A stretch of 64,000 nucleotides of DNA from Sternotherus odoratus (taxonomy: Eukaryota; Chordata; Testudines; Kinosternidae): NCBI GenBank assembly GCA_032164245.1, contig JAVMKO010000001.1, positions 19,629,603 through 19,693,602 of the forward strand, written 5' to 3'. A program made the translations under genes and the position numbers. Numbering within the stretch: position 1 is the first letter of the stretch; every line of letters starts with the position of its first letter. The notes beneath the pieces were generated by a model, which saw only the letters and a program-made list of their open reading frames with translations, was not told the origin of the DNA and did not search any database. Below are positions 34,560 through 46,460 of the stretch, one piece after another.

Positions 34560-34880
34560 GTTTGTCCTCTCACTCAGATTGGTTTGTCACTGATGTAACA
34601 CCACTGATTTCAGTGAGGTTACCTTTGACTTAGCTCAGGGATTCTCAGGCTGGGGGTCATAACCCCTGAAGGGTTATGACCCCCAGGTTACTACATGGGA
34701 GTCAAGAGGTCAGTCTCCACTCCCAAACCAACATTTATAATAGAGTTAAATATAAGAATGTGTTTTAATATATAAAGGGAGAGTGGGGTTGCACACAGGG
34801 GCTTACTGTATGAAAGGGGTCACCAGTGCAAAAGTTTGAGAACCACTGATTTAGCTGGAAGGAGAATCAGGCCCAATGCC
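34560..34880 (+). repeat. Old amniote repeat split by a hAT
   Basis: TTGTCACTGATGTAACACC and CTGATTTCAGTGAGGTTACC lie on the left, GGAGAATCAGGCCC on the right. These are parts of the GTGTAA...CAGTGGAGTTAC family that recurs in the window. The hAT at 34636-34848 interrupts it. Confidence 0.55.
34636..34848. mobile_element. Short hAT element (213 bp) with near-perfect 8-bp duplication
   Basis: It begins CAGGGATTCTCAGGCTGGGG and ends AAAAGTTTGAGAACCACTG, the CAGTGGTTCTCAA type of hAT-Charlie-like terminus. The flanking octamers are ACTTAGCT (34628-34635) and ATTTAGCT (34849-34856), differing at one position. It carries an internal hairpin, GGGGGTCATAACCCCTGAAGGGTTATGACCCCC, near 34653-34685. 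No coding capacity. Confidence 0.85.
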
Positions 34881-35654
34881 TTTCACCCTGCTCCATTTCA
34901 TAGCTGTACTCATGTCTGAAGTAAGGTAAGAGGTTATATAGCTAGAGAATGGAACAAAATCTCACTGAGATGCTGCTTTCCATGAAACATTATTAACAGA
35001 GTAAATCCTGTGTCCCAGGTGAACACAGTGATTTGGGAGTCCACGTGGAATACAGATTTATATATAAAGCCAAAAGAGATCTTTTTCATCGTCTACTCTT
35101 CCCTCCTGCAGGAGACAACCCATAGAATTTCATCCAGTGGTTTCTTCCTCAAGCCAAATAACTTACGGTCAAACTAGGATGAATCTTTAGAAAGTCACCC
35201 AGTCTTGATTTAATGACTTCACATGATGGAAAATATGGTCCAGTATGTTCTGTAATGCCAAGCAATAGCTTCCTCGGCAGCAAGAAAGTTAACAAAATAA
35301 AAGCACCCAGCACCTTCAAAGTTACCCAGTAATGAAGTTGTTTCATCTTAATATTTGTTTATGCTGTACAATCCTATCAACTGTTTCTGAAAATTTCCAC
35401 TGGCTTAGAATTTCAAAGTGCTGAGATTTGAGATCCCCATGACACTGGGTGAATAATTTGCTAACATATCTATTGCATAATGTATTCAACAAAAGTTGCT
35501 AAATTTTCCCGTTAAAATGCTTGTCAAATAATTGCTTTTAATATTCCTCCAGTCCTGCTGTGAAGAAGTGTTGAATTGAAATTTGGCTTTCAAATTCAAA
35601 TAAATGTTTACAAATCAATTGTAGTATTCACTAAACTCTGCTATCAGAATCCTT
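34881..35654. other. Unassigned AT-rich DNA
   Basis: No recognisable gene or repeat. A 65-codon minus frame at 35149-35346 is without motif. Confidence 0.4.
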
Positions 35655-36480
35655 CGTTATCATGTATCTGAGTGGGTGCAAAATTGGTTGGAAAATCCTT
35701 CCCAGAGAGTAGTTATCAGTGGTTCACAGCCATGCTGGAAGGATATAACGAGTGGGATCCTGCAGGGATCAGTTGTGGGTCTGATTCTGTTCAATATGTT
35801 CGTCAATGATTTAGTTAATGGCAGAGAGAGTATATTTATAAAGTCTGTGGATGATACCAAGATGGGAAGGGTTGCAAGTGCTGTGGAGGATAGGATTAAA
35901 ATTCAGAACGATCTGGACAAACTGGAGAAATGGTCTGAAGTAAATAGGATGAAATTCAGTAAGTGCAAATGCAAAGTACTCCGTCAAGAAAGGAACAATC
36001 AGTTGCACACAAACAAAATGACTGCCTAGGAAGCAATACTGCAGAAAGGGATCCGGGGTCATAGTGAACCACAAGCTAAATATGAGTCAACAGTGTAACA
36101 CTGTTGCAAAAAAAGCAAACAGCATTCTGGGATGTATTAGCAAGAGTGTTGTAAGCAAGACACGAGAAGTAATTCTTCCACTCTACTCTGTCCTGATTAG
36201 GCCTCAACTGGAGTGCTGTGCCCAGTTCTGGGCACCACATTTCAGGAAAGATATGGACAAATTGAAGAAAGTCCAGAGAAGATCAACAAAAGTGATTAAA
36301 GGTCTAGAAAACATGACCTATGATTGAAGATTGAAAAAATTGGGTTTGTTTAGTATGGAAAAGAGACAACTGAGAAGGGACATGATAACAGTTTTCAAAG
36401 TACATAAAAGGTTGTTACTGAAGATAGCACAAGAAGCAATGGGCTTAAATTGCAGCAAGGGAGGTTTAGGTTGGGCATTT
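35655..36480 (+). pseudogene. CR1 LINE: C-terminal reverse transcriptase fragment
   Basis: A plus-strand frame of 117 codons at 35676-36029, then another of 87 codons at 36064-36327, read as the second half of the CR1 reverse transcriptase. Visible are SGILQGSVVGLILFNMFVND (RT motif 4), the decayed catalytic box KSVDDTKMG (FADD in active CR1, here SVDD), and NDLDKLEKWSEVNRMKFS. PLYSVLIRPQLECCAQFWAP and KVQRRSTKVIKGLE follow. A stop and frameshift near 36030 and a stop near 36326 break it. The copy is truncated at both ends. Confidence 0.85.
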
Positions 36481-37555
36481 TTTTAAATGCCTGTACACTG
36501 CATGCCTCTTCCCGTGGCATCTGCAGTACACACTGGTATAGCCCCCTTAGCATGGGTATAAATAGCAGTGTAGCCAGTGAGGCCTGGCTTAGGTGACTAA
36601 AGCAAAGACACACCCAGTGGCTGTGGGTACATGCTCCAGTTCACTGCTGCTGGAGTCCTTCCCTGCTACAGGGAAAGATTCTGGGGTGAGGGTTGGGGGT
36701 TGCACCAGCTCCCCACCGCTGCAGCCTATCCCCCACCCAGGGAAAGGTTCCAACCTCTCTGTGCAATGGAAAGTCTCAGCCTTTCCCTGCTGCCTCCCTG
36801 TGCCGGAGCCTTTCAAGGACATGTAGCTACACACCACAGTGGGGACACAGCCCATTTATACTGTGCTATTTAGTTACATTTACCCCATACACCACCATCA
36901 GTGGTGTATCATGCAGCTGCAGCCTGAGAGTCTCCTTTGCAAGGGACCACAGGCTAGCTTCTGTAGCAAGGGTATTTATTACTTCCCTGCATTAGGGTAT
37001 TTCTGAACCTCAAACTCACATGAAAAACTCAAAGAAGAGAGATAGTAACTTTTCATAACGATAGAACCTACTCCATCCCATCTCCTCAGAACTGCCATTC
37101 AGCCATTAGGAGTCAGCTACTAATTAAATGGATCACTGTTTTATGTAAGTGACTGACTTATCAGCCTTGATAGCTCCTCCCCTGGAAAAGGTCCGTGGCT
37201 TCCCAGGGAGACGCTCTTCACAGCCTGCAAGATGGTGCTTTAGTCAGACCCTTTTGTCAGCTCACCTTTTAACTACAATTAGATGAGTTTGTTAACAAGA
37301 AGGTGCCATTTGTTAAAGCCTGTGGTGTTAGTTTGACACAACTTGCCATCTGAAACATTTATCTGATTCATTCTAACTTGGGACCTATGGGTTAATGTGA
37401 TGTTAATCTTCTAGGTCACACACACAAAGCAAAATTTCCTGCCTAGCTTAATAGGCTGAATGTAAGTAGACATTTTCCCTGTAATTCAACTAAATTTAAA
37501 GGCCATTAAAAGAAATAAGATCAAGGAAATAAAGGAAGCTTTCTATTCTATTACA
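36481..37555. other. Repeat-like block, then unassigned DNA
   Basis: Between about 36500 and 36890, CACTGGTATAGCC at the left and CCATTTATACTGTGC at the right, with GGTATAAATAGCAGTG inside, suggest a non-autonomous DNA element with poorly preserved ends. No gene was recognised, and the overlapping ~80-codon frames on both strands are composition effects. Confidence 0.35.
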
Positions 37556-37650
37556 CTGTGGTCTAGTGAGTAGACTACTAGGATGAGAGTCCGGGTTCTG
37601 TTCCTGACTGCTACTGATTTGGTGAACTTGGGCAAGTCTTTCCATGTAGA
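37556..37650 (+). repeat. CORE-SINE head truncated by CR1
   Basis: GTGGTCTAGTGAGTAGAC with GGGTTCTGTTCCTGAC is a degenerate tRNA-derived SINE head, followed by TGGTGAACTTGGGCAAGTC of the CORE. It ends where the CR1 fragment begins. Confidence 0.55.
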
Positions 37651-37654
37651 CTCA

Positions 37655-38215
37655 TGGACTTTAAGGTCAGAAGGGACCATTATGATCATCTAGTCTGACC
37701 TCCTGCACAAAATGCAGGTCACAGAATTTTACCCACCCATTCCTACAATATACCTCACCTATATCTGAGCTATTGAGTCCTCAAATCTTGGTTTAAGGAC
37801 TTCAAAGTACAGAGAATCCTCCAGCAAGTGACCCATGACCCCTGCTACAGGGGAAGGTGAAAAACCTCCAGGGCCTCTGCCAATTTGCCCTGGAGGAAAA
37901 TTCCTTCCCGACCCCAAATATGGTGATCAGCTGAACCCTGAGCATGTGGGCAAGACTCACTAGCTAGACCCCCAGGAAGGAATTCTCTGAAGTACCTTAA
38001 AGCCCGTCCCCTCCAACTTTCCATCATATACCACCAGGCCCCTCTATTACCATAGTCTAGATCAATTGCCAAAATTATGTTTTCCCATCACACCAGCTCC
38101 TCCATAAACTTATCAAGCTTCATCTTGAAGCCAGATAAGTCTTTTGCCCCCACTGCTTCCCTTGGAAGGCTGTTCCAGAATTTTACTCCTCTAATGGTTA
38201 GAAACCTTCATCATG
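37655..38215 (-). mobile_element. CR1 LINE 3' region (~560 bp)
   Basis: GGTCAGAAGGGACCATTATG and CATCTAGTCTGACCTCCTGC at 37670-37710 are the CR1 3' terminus in minus orientation. Further on, TTATCAAGCTTCATCTTGAAGCC and GGAAGGCTGTTCCAGAATTT lead toward the reverse transcriptase end. The extended GGGAAGGTGAAAAACC and ATTCCTTCCCGACCCC block is typical of the longer turtle-type CR1 3' UTR. No coding sequence is left. Confidence 0.85.
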
Positions 38216-38527
38216 TACTTCAAAGGGCATTGGATCAGACCCTGAATAATGCCATGATTTATTTCCCATGAAACATATCATGTAACCTTGCCCACCCTAC
38301 AGTAGTGTTGGAGAGTTTGGATTAATGGGCCAGATCTTCTGTTGTGTATGCACATAACTTGAAATCAATGGGAGCTATACCAATATACACCAGCTAAGGA
38401 TCTGGCCAATGCATGTAAAGTGATTTCAGATCAGAAGTGGGTGAGCATGGTTCAGTCAGCATCATAGATAAATGTAGTCAGCATTTGCTGCCTTGCTATG
38501 TTCCCACATAGCCCCTTGGGTTCAGAA

Positions 38528-38777
38528 TTACATGTAGTTTCTGAGGTTTTCCATGCTCATCTGGAACTCATCTGATTCACAGTCAGTGAAAGATGATGAG
38601 TTTCCTGGTTGGTGAATTGGAAGCTTGATTCTCCTTTCACACTCTTGGTAACTTTCGTCCTCATGAGCTTGGTGTCATGGGAACTTCTCAGGAAGCTTTT
38701 AGCCCCCATGAGCAGGCAGTTGAATCCATCCATCACACTCATTATCATAATATCCGAGTCTCCACAGTATGAGGCAC
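38528..38777 (-). CDS. Candidate terminal coding exon of an unidentified host gene
   Basis: I do not recognise the protein. On the minus strand there is a strong splice acceptor: a TACTAAT branch-point word, about 45 bases of mostly pyrimidines, then CCGCAG, with the exon starting at 38777. One frame stays open from the acceptor to the TGA at 38557, about 72 codons (starting ASYCGDSDIMIMSVMDGF, later FTNQETHH). In the second half another frame reads SFTDCESDEFQMSMENLRNYM and ends at 38528, so a frameshift or alternative reading is possible. No repeat family matches the stretch. It could be a real last exon, a decayed one, or chance; splice signal quality is the main support. Confidence 0.35.
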
Positions 38778-38780
38778 CTG

Positions 38781-39167
38781 CGGAGAAGAGAGACAGGAAG
38801 AGCATAAGAGGAAAGCAGCAAAAGATAAACATTAGTAGGCAGCTGGCTAGGATTTATACACACTAGATAGAAGCTGCAGTTTAGGAGATCAAAGAGGAGA
38901 AAAAGTCAGAACAGAGAATATTAGTGGCTTCTGTTTAAAAGAAGAAAGAAAAATCCTTTTGCAAAGCCTAGAACAAAAACTATACTACAGGCTTATGCTG
39001 AGAAAACTAAACAGGAATGTTTTTACTAAAGAAGCTGAAAGCAAAGGTAATATACTGAACTGTATCCAGTTGCAATAGATCCCTGCTTCTGTTCTCACTT
39101 ACACCAGTGTAAATCAGAGGTATCAGAGTAGCTGGTCCCTGTAAAGCACTAGGTCCATATGCCCTGT
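38781..39167. other. Intron-like or unassigned DNA
   Basis: Holds the pyrimidine tract and branch-point word of the candidate exon (38778-38840), then unassigned DNA. The words TTACACCAGTGTAAATCAG at about 39098 belong to the old amniote repeat. Confidence 0.4.
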
Positions 39168-39541
39168 GTCAGAGCAGATGGGCTTAGTTGAGCCAATTAA
39201 AGGGAGTAGGGCTACACCTGGGGCTACAATGGCCTGTCAGATGGCAAGAGGAGGAAGAGTGATTGTCTGGAGAGAGGAATGTGGAGAGAGCCCCCCCTGG
39301 AGCCAGGTATCCTGGAGGGTTGCTGTTCCAGAAGAACAGCAGAGCTTGCCGAATAAGGAGAGGTTGATGAGAAAGCTGGCTAGGACTCGGCAACTGCAAG
39401 AAGCAAAATTGTACAGGCCCCGGAGGCCATGAAACCCTAGGACAAAGGGTGAGTGGAGGGGCTGTGTTTTTTTTTTTACTTGCCTATATTTGGACAATAA
39501 ACCTTTTAAAGGAGACTCATTGTAGCCTTGTCCACTTGTCA
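39168..39541 (+). mobile_element. LTR-like block with AATAAA
   Basis: It starts TGTCAGAGCAGATGGGC and ends CCACTTGTCA, with GGACAATAAACC (poly(A) signal) at about 39492. A long T run lies at 39466-39477. Layout fits a short LTR, but no target duplication is visible and I cannot name the family. Confidence 0.4.
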
Positions 39542-39679
39542 GGCTGAAGAGAAGCCCTGCCATGTCACAAGTAGTGATTCCACTGAAGTTCATAGTTACA
39601 TTGGTGGAAGTGAGAAGAGAATCAGGCCCCCAGTGTAGGAGGAAGGCCATTCCTGCAGTGATGCTGTTATAAGTATGGA

Positions 39680-40390
39680 GGGTGCCTTGCCTGGGTTGGG
39701 CTATGTTATCTAATACAGTGTGCCTTGCCTGGGTGTGGGCTATGTTGTCTGAGACAGGTGACGTGGGAGTTTCTCTGCCATGAGGAAGGGAGGAGCCTCC
39801 AGCCCAGGAAGAAGGGAGGACAAAACAGTCAGTTCCATCTTGGCTAGTCTCCAGGGAGGAGGCCAGGGCCAGAGGAGTTCCATCTTGGCTGCACATGAGG
39901 CAGGAGGCTTGCCAAGGTAGCTGGCAAGGGTTCTAGACCATCTTTGGCTATAAAGATGGCTCTACCTTTTTCTGATACTTCTACTTAGCTAATGTGAGTA
40001 TAACCATTTGATTTTTCTATTAAGCCGTGTCTTTTGGGGTGTTCTTTCCTTTTCAAAAGAAAGTGGAAAACCCCAAATGTAAAGTGTCTGTATCTCTGCT
40101 TTAACCTTTTTCTTTATTAAATCTTGTTAGTTGCTGGTTTATTTTCCTTAAGGTTTTTCTCTCTTCACTGAGAAGAGAAGAGGTAGGGGGAAGTGCATAG
40201 CCCCCAGGTATCTAACTTTAGCATCCAGGGAAGAAGACAGAGTCAGGGTTAAGGGAAGTCTGCCTTCAGCCGGGGAGGGTGAAGGGAAGCAGTTTCCAGG
40301 TGTCTGTCTCTCAGTGACCTGGGACAATTACACACCACCCCTGGGCGCCTCTAAGAGAGGATATTTCCCCACTCGCAAGCACAGAGCATT
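39680..40390 (+). mobile_element. LTR-like block with TATA and poly(A) signals
   Basis: It begins with a ~40-bp tandem pair built on GTGCCTTGCCTGGGT...GGGCTATGTT (39680-39758). GGCTATAAAGATGG at about 39947 is a TATA-like box and TTTATTAAATCTTG at about 40112 a variant poly(A) signal. A U5-like purine-rich region follows. Ends are not defined and no internal genes are attached. Confidence 0.45.
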
Positions 40391-42504
40391 AATTTGGGGA
40401 AACGTCATAACTAGGGTTCATAAACACAAACCGTGAGCATAAGACTCATCCCCGATTAAGGCGGGAAGTGTCCTTTTCCCCTCATGTCTGAAGTCTAGCA
40501 ACTCAAAAGTCCCTTTAACATCTCCATCCCTTCTCTGTACCCCACTCACAGTTGCTGTCCTTGGCCAGTGCAGCCCTACAGTCCAGAGTTTAGCCATAGA
40601 CTTCACATGCCACCCTGTGTGGAAGGCAGTGGGAGGGGTAAGGAGGCACCTTACATGCTGCACAACTTGGGCACTCACTTGTCGCCCAGTGGCTGCTTGC
40701 AACGCCTCTGCAGGGCTCTGATCTCTGCTCTGGCCATCTCCACCAGCTTCTCTCCTGGCCGCTTGCCGTGCCTTTCTGAAGCTGCCCGGCTGGTCACTTG
40801 CCAAGATGTTTTCAGGGCCCCCATACACACACTTAACACAGGCTACCCAATTGACTCTGGCCATTGGGCCATACCACCACATTAGTAATCAAGGATATAA
40901 ACATAGGACAAACTGCTATTCAGTTTTTCCCTTTTTCACCTCATACATGACCCAGTCCCCGTGATGGGGTATATCTATCCTGCAACATTTACCCTATTCC
41001 CTATGCTGGTTGAGGCTTTGCTGTAGTAAGAGACAACCATTTTATTTGTTCCTTTTATGCTTGTTGGTCAGTGGCAGCATGATGGTGTCCCACTGACCTT
41101 CCCTTAGGCCAAATGGCACATACATCCTAAAAGCTATGGGCCTGTAGTGTCTGAGGAATGGCCAATTGTACATTTCCTCTGACAGGGAACCAGGAGTAGA
41201 CACCTGCGAGTTCCATGGTCAGGGCTGCCCCTAAGTGGGTGTGGGGCTTAGGACAAGTCAGCCCGTACGGGTCCCCCCTTAACATTTTTTTTACAAAAGT
41301 GAAATCTGGTGTGGGGAGGGAATACCAGGGCTGGGGGGTGAGTCACAGGTGCACTTGTTTTGGTGGATGGAGTAGTCATGCATTGTTCACTCGGTCAAAC
41401 AAACAGCTCATGTGCTGTTTCACCTTTTGTTTGGTCTTTCCTGCTGACACTTGTTACTTAGCAAATATATTTGAGGTCTTGGCTTGGTGGACCCATTCTA
41501 ATAAACTGGCACTTGGTGGTTGCAAGGGTGGTGGCAGCATGGTAGAGCATAACTCTAATCATGCCTACAAGCAGCAGGTCCTAGTCTGTTCAGAAGGTAA
41601 TGGCAGTTGCAGAGAGGAATGCTAACTCAAGCTACTCATGCTCTAAGGGTTCAGTATAATAAGGGAAGGCAGAGATGAAGATGAGTCAGTGCTGAGCAGA
41701 GAGCACATATGGAGTTGATATGAGGCAGAAAACCATAACTTTGTTCACACTCTAGGGTCTGGTGACCCCAGAGACTAAACTTTTAGATTAAAAAAGCTCA
41801 GCATGAGTTGAGTGTTCCCACAAAATAGTGTTTCACAGCTCTTTCACATTCCCTTTGCACAGGCACAGATGTGACCACTGGGCATTGGAGAATCAACTAG
41901 ATTTTGGTTACATGCGCTAGATCTCCACTAGGTGAATCTACAACCTTCAGTAGTTACAGAACATAAGATATGATTCTCCAATATAGCCTAAAAATGCAGT
42001 GTCCAGGATAATGGTGCCATGATGTAATTTTGTATTGCAGATCTTTTTGCTTTGTTTTCCTCACTTTAAAATTGGAAAATACTTAACCACTTTTGTAAAA
42101 AAATTTAAGATTTATTGTGTCATACATAAAAAGTACAAATGATTACTTACTGAATAGTTGTGTGGTGCATATAATTTTTTTGTGATCTCAGAGTGGAGCC
42201 AAAAAAACCCAGATGCTAATGTTCTACTTGTCTTCAGTCATGTAGACTTGTACATACCATCTTAATTAAGATGCATGAAAATAGAGTTAAATTTAAAAGA
42301 ATCCTGATACAGTATAGTAAATATGAAATGAGCATCATTTAGTCTGATATCAGGCATCCTTGACAGAATAAATAACTGAATTATTTGTTGATAACAGTAG
42401 GTTTTACAAATAAGATTGACTGAAGGACCACAGTAGCTTTTGAATTATAATGTAACAGCATAAACAAATGGTTATTTATGTGGTGTTGGTCCCAGAATAT
42501 TAAG
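40391..42504. other. Unassigned DNA
   Basis: A 154-codon minus frame at 40418-40882 has no recognisable domain and lies in moderately GC-rich, repeat-like sequence. CAGGGCTGCCCCTAAG at 41220 could be a hAT left end, but no matching right end was found. The remainder to 42504 is AT-rich without recognisable content. Confidence 0.35.
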
Positions 42505-42612
42505 GACAAGTGGGTGAGACAATATCTTTTATAGGACCAAATTCTGTTGGAGAGAGACAAGCTTTCAAGGTTATACAAAGCCTTGTAGATATTGCTTCAC
42601 CCACCTTGTCTC
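42505..42612. repeat. 108-bp palindromic repeat, second copy
   Basis: GACAAGTGGGTGAGACAATATC at the left is mirrored by GATATTGCTTCACCCACCTTGTC at the right, with GAGAGACAAGCTTTC inside. It is a shorter copy of the palindrome at 29861-30017. Confidence 0.7.
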
Positions 42613-44289
42613 TAAATGGCTATATACATCATGTCTTATTGCATGGCTATATAATTAGTGTGAATGTATGTGTGGGTGTATAAATTATACATATTTGTAT
42701 ATAAAATAGCTTGGCTTTTAGAGAAACAATGGACAAGACTGGAAGCCTATTCACTTTCAGTTTTTAGCTGTTTTAGACCTATGTTTGGAAGTCTAATATT
42801 ATTCTGCCTATATTTGGAAGATCTGTCCTAGTTCAGAGTGAATTACATGCCCTGTTTGCTTGATCTGCTGGTGGAGCATTTTAGTTCAATCTGAGTACAA
42901 ACAGCATTTCCACAGCATCATATACCTGACTAAGGCATCTTGCCTGTGGTTCACACAAGCATATATTTCTGCATTACTGAAGTGTCAAATGTACACACAT
43001 GTACAGTTACAAAACTCATGAGTGAAAAAGATTGATTTGCTACTGAAAGATTGAAATATAAAACACTCATCTACTTAAACTTAAACACTTGATGTGATTA
43101 GGATTGTATAATGCCACCAAATGTTTTCTAATGATCATCCACCATAAGTCATGTAATAGGTCAGTGTGCTGGTATGCTATAAGCTAATTTCCAAATGATG
43201 TAATGCACAACAATCCCACACCTGAAAACTCATGACATGAAACAGGAGCACAAGGTGGAAGGTGGTTTAATAAAAGATGTAGAATACAAGAGAATCATAT
43301 AGACCTTTATGGGAAGTTGATTTAACCTTAATCTAAGCAATAAACATATCTAGAATAGTAACTAGGGATGGGTAGTGGTTTGTTAACTGAAACTCTTTGG
43401 AGCAAAATGCAGATTTGGCAACACTGAAACATTTCACAAATGTCAACTTCAAGCTGTTTATTTAGGGACAATGAAATTCAAAATCTGAATGTTTTGTTTT
43501 GATGAAATGAAAATGAAACCTAGATTTCTCAATTTGAAACATTTCCTATCTTAGGTTTTTAGATGCTCAATCAAAAGGAAACATTTGATTCAGGTCAAAT
43601 TAAATGTATTGTTTGGACCATAACACTGAATTTTTTGATTCAACACCCCCCCCCCCCCCCCGAGTTGTTAGCAAACCAAAACAGCTATTCTCTTGGCTCT
43701 CATAGTAGTAACAGAAAAACACAGTTTGTGGGTCTGGGTGACCTAGCACAGAATAAACAGCTAGTTCAGATTTCAGAAAAATCTATAATGAAGGCAATTA
43801 AAGAAACAAAATCCTTGTACTAGGGACCCAGCCCAACTCCCAGTAGTGCTATTGATGTGCTTAAGCACAGAAACAAAAAAATGCATCATATTTGGTCAAA
43901 TACTATGAATACACAAGCAGACATAACTTTGCCAATGTCCTACAGCCAAACTATTGGAAGTGGTAAATCATTTGGTAGGTAGCATGACTGCAGAATAAAC
44001 TGTTTCATACTGGGAAATACTGTGAATATTAAACGGTAGTTATGACTAGACCTAAAACAGAATAAATCACTCAGCTTCACTTTAGTAGGTTTACTGCAGC
44101 TGAAGATCTGCCCCTTTGCCTTCAAAGCTGGATGTTGGAATATAATACAGGTTAAATGTTATTGTAAAGAAAATGTCGCTCAGGACAGATGTTCTGATAT
44201 TATCTTAAGGAGCCCCAACTAAGCACCTAGATAAAAATTGTACAGAAGCCTATAACAAAGCATACCTTATATTCTAGAAAATTCTATTC
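42613..44289. other. Unassigned AT-rich DNA with a poly(C) run
   Basis: No gene or element recognised. Sixteen consecutive C lie at 43646-43661. Confidence 0.4.
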
Positions 44290-44680
44290 TGTGTCAAAAA
44301 GCCTGCAAGGGACTTAGGTGCTTTTGAAAAAATTAACCAAAGTGACCTAGGAGCTTAAGTCAGTTCTGCACAGATATTGAGGCACCTAAAGAGGCAGATA
44401 AGCACTAGCTGGATTTACAAAAGTAAATAAGCAATTTAGGTGCCAAACTCCAATTAAAAATCAATAGGAGATGGTTCCTAACTCACTTAGGCACTCTTGT
44501 AGATTCCCATGAGGTGCCTATCAGCAACTTTAGGTGCATAAATACCTTTGCAAATCTGACTCTGAGACATGTAAGAGACTACATCTCACTGAAAATCCAT
44601 GGGACTTAAGCTTCAAAATTCCAAGGTTACCTTTGAAAAGGTGCCATAAGTTCCTAAGTCACTTAGATACTGCTGAAAGA
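44290..44680. repeat. Old dispersed repeat rich in TTAGGTGC-type words
   Basis: The words CTTAGGTGC, TTAGGTGCC, GAGGCACCTAAAG and GAGGTGCCTA recur about every 40-60 bp. Related to 16041-16366. Family not named. Confidence 0.4.
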
Positions 44681-46289
44681 TTTACCCAAAATACCAATAA
44701 GATCAAATATTATAATTTGATTTTAAAAAGAATGTGATACCTTTCCAATCAGTGAAAGTATATGTACCTGTTGTGTTAGGACTATGTCTGACTAGTTTTG
44801 AAGTTAAAACTGTTTGCTACAAATACCACAGAATTACTAATGAAAAATGACAACATGCACCACTAGAATTCCTTCATGATTTCCAAGGCCTAGGATGGAT
44901 AGAAAGAAAGCCACACTAAGTCAGGCAGATCACTAATCAAGAAAACTTAAGTTTGCCTTGTCTGAACCTGATAATATAAAGAAGCAAGGAGTTATTGAAA
45001 AGGTGGAACCAATTTGACTGAATTAATTCTAAGAGTGATTCAGAAAACAAAATGGAGAATGGATATTCAATAATCCACCTGATTCAAATACAGCCATTCT
45101 ATTTTATTATTAAAACTGCTTAAGAAGTGTTAGCTGAATTTTAAGTAGCAGCAATATTCAGTATTGTCTGCAAGACCTGTAAATTGGCAGGTTAAGTTAC
45201 AGAAATCAAGCTTCATGTTAGTGATTTCTAAGATAGTAAACTTGCATCCAAAATGTCAGTGGATTCCATTTGGTATTAGTTCTGCTCCGGAGACCCTTCT
45301 GAGAAAGACTTGGTGTGACAGGGTGTATCAATCCTGCACTGGGCAAACAGCTTTAGCTTGCTAAAGTCGACTTTAAGCCCTAGTGGGGACCAGGGCTAAG
45401 ATTGTGAACAACTAAAGGAAAGGGCAAGAGATTTTCTGCTAGCCTAAAGTGAGTGCTTCAATAACAGATGCAGTGATTCATTGTAATACACGTAGTCACT
45501 TCCAAAGACCAGGAAGAAAAGCCAGGACCCAGCTCTGAAATCCCAGAGGGAAGATGGCAACAGCTACAGAGGTACTTATTTGAATTTGACAAACAATTAC
45601 TTTTAATTGATAACTGCTCTAAATGAATGGAGATTTCAGAATGAACAAGCACCAAGCTGTAGAATGATCATTACCCACATCAATCACAATAGACTTGCTT
45701 CTGGATCATAAAGTGCTTCTTTCTCTGCTGATAAACCTGACTCCTGAATTACTAAGCAAAGCTTGGTGAAAACTTGTAAGTATATATTTCACAGAATTGC
45801 AGTGGTTGAGGGATTTTAATAAAAATGACAACATTGAAATGAAAATTTTGAAAATGTTTTGATTGGGGGGGAAATACGTCTTTGTTCCCCTGCTACTCTT
45901 GGGGGGGGGGGGGGGGAGTAAGGAAGATGAGAAAGTCGGAGAAAAGGTTTTTTTTTCTTCCTCCATGGGATAAACACAAGAGAAGGGATGGGCTGTGGTG
46001 GTGGGGGCTGTGGGGGGGGGGGGACAGACGTAGGTTTTTCCATCAAAAAATAAAAGAGAACCTTCAACCAAAATGATTTGGGTTTTGGTAAAAACATTAA
46101 AAGCCATGTTCTGACCAGTTCTATTGCTAAATCTTGCAGCCATTGCACAGGCTCATCCTGATCATATGCAGAAATCATTTGACTGTACCTGAGGCTGGCC
46201 TTGGGCACATGGATTTAACACAGAAAAATGTCAGTTGGGGGGAGGGGCAACTTGAGCAGAAAGAAAACTTTGATTTGGAAATGCCATCA
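44681..46289. other. Unassigned DNA with long G runs
   Basis: G runs lie at 45901-45916 and 46012-46021. TGTGACAGGGTGTATCAATCC at about 45314 may be a fragment of an LTR start. The minus frames at 45706-46208 translate the G runs as proline and are not supported as genes. Confidence 0.35.
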
Positions 46290-46460
46290 TATTATCTCCT
46301 AGGAGTTGTAGTTCACACAGCTCCTTCCCCATCTCCTCGATGGGCTCGGTTAAATATCCCATGATGCAGCACAGGCTTCCGCTCTTTATTACTGAGCCAC
46401 CACAGTGCATCATGGGAGTCCCTAACCATGGTGTATTATTGGAGATGTAGTCCAGATGGG
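46290..46460. repeat. Short inverted-repeat element (ATCCCATGATGCA type)
   Basis: TATCCCATGATGCAGCAC (about 46357) and GTGCATCATGGGAGTCC (about 46405) are inverted. GGAGTTGTAGTTC at the left and GGAGATGTAGTCC at the right flank them. It is a short dispersed DNA-element-like sequence with no coding capacity. Confidence 0.45.

Noticed and set aside
36481..37020. Overlapping 77-100 codon frames on both strands
   Set aside because: They lie in a repeat-like block, overlap each other in all phases and have no domain.
39237..39896. 219-codon minus frame, the longest in the window
   Set aside because: It runs across two LTR-like blocks and unrelated spacer with no domain, start context or splice signal.
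40418..40882. 154-codon minus frame
   Set aside because: No recognisable motif; a plus frame of similar size overlaps it, as expected in stop-poor GC-rich sequence.
41220..41340. CAGGGCTGCCCCTAAG as a hAT left end
   Set aside because: No inverted partner or octamer duplication was found within the next 2 kb.
45706..46208. 130-145 codon minus frames with proline runs
   Set aside because: Proline runs come from G homopolymers; no other support.
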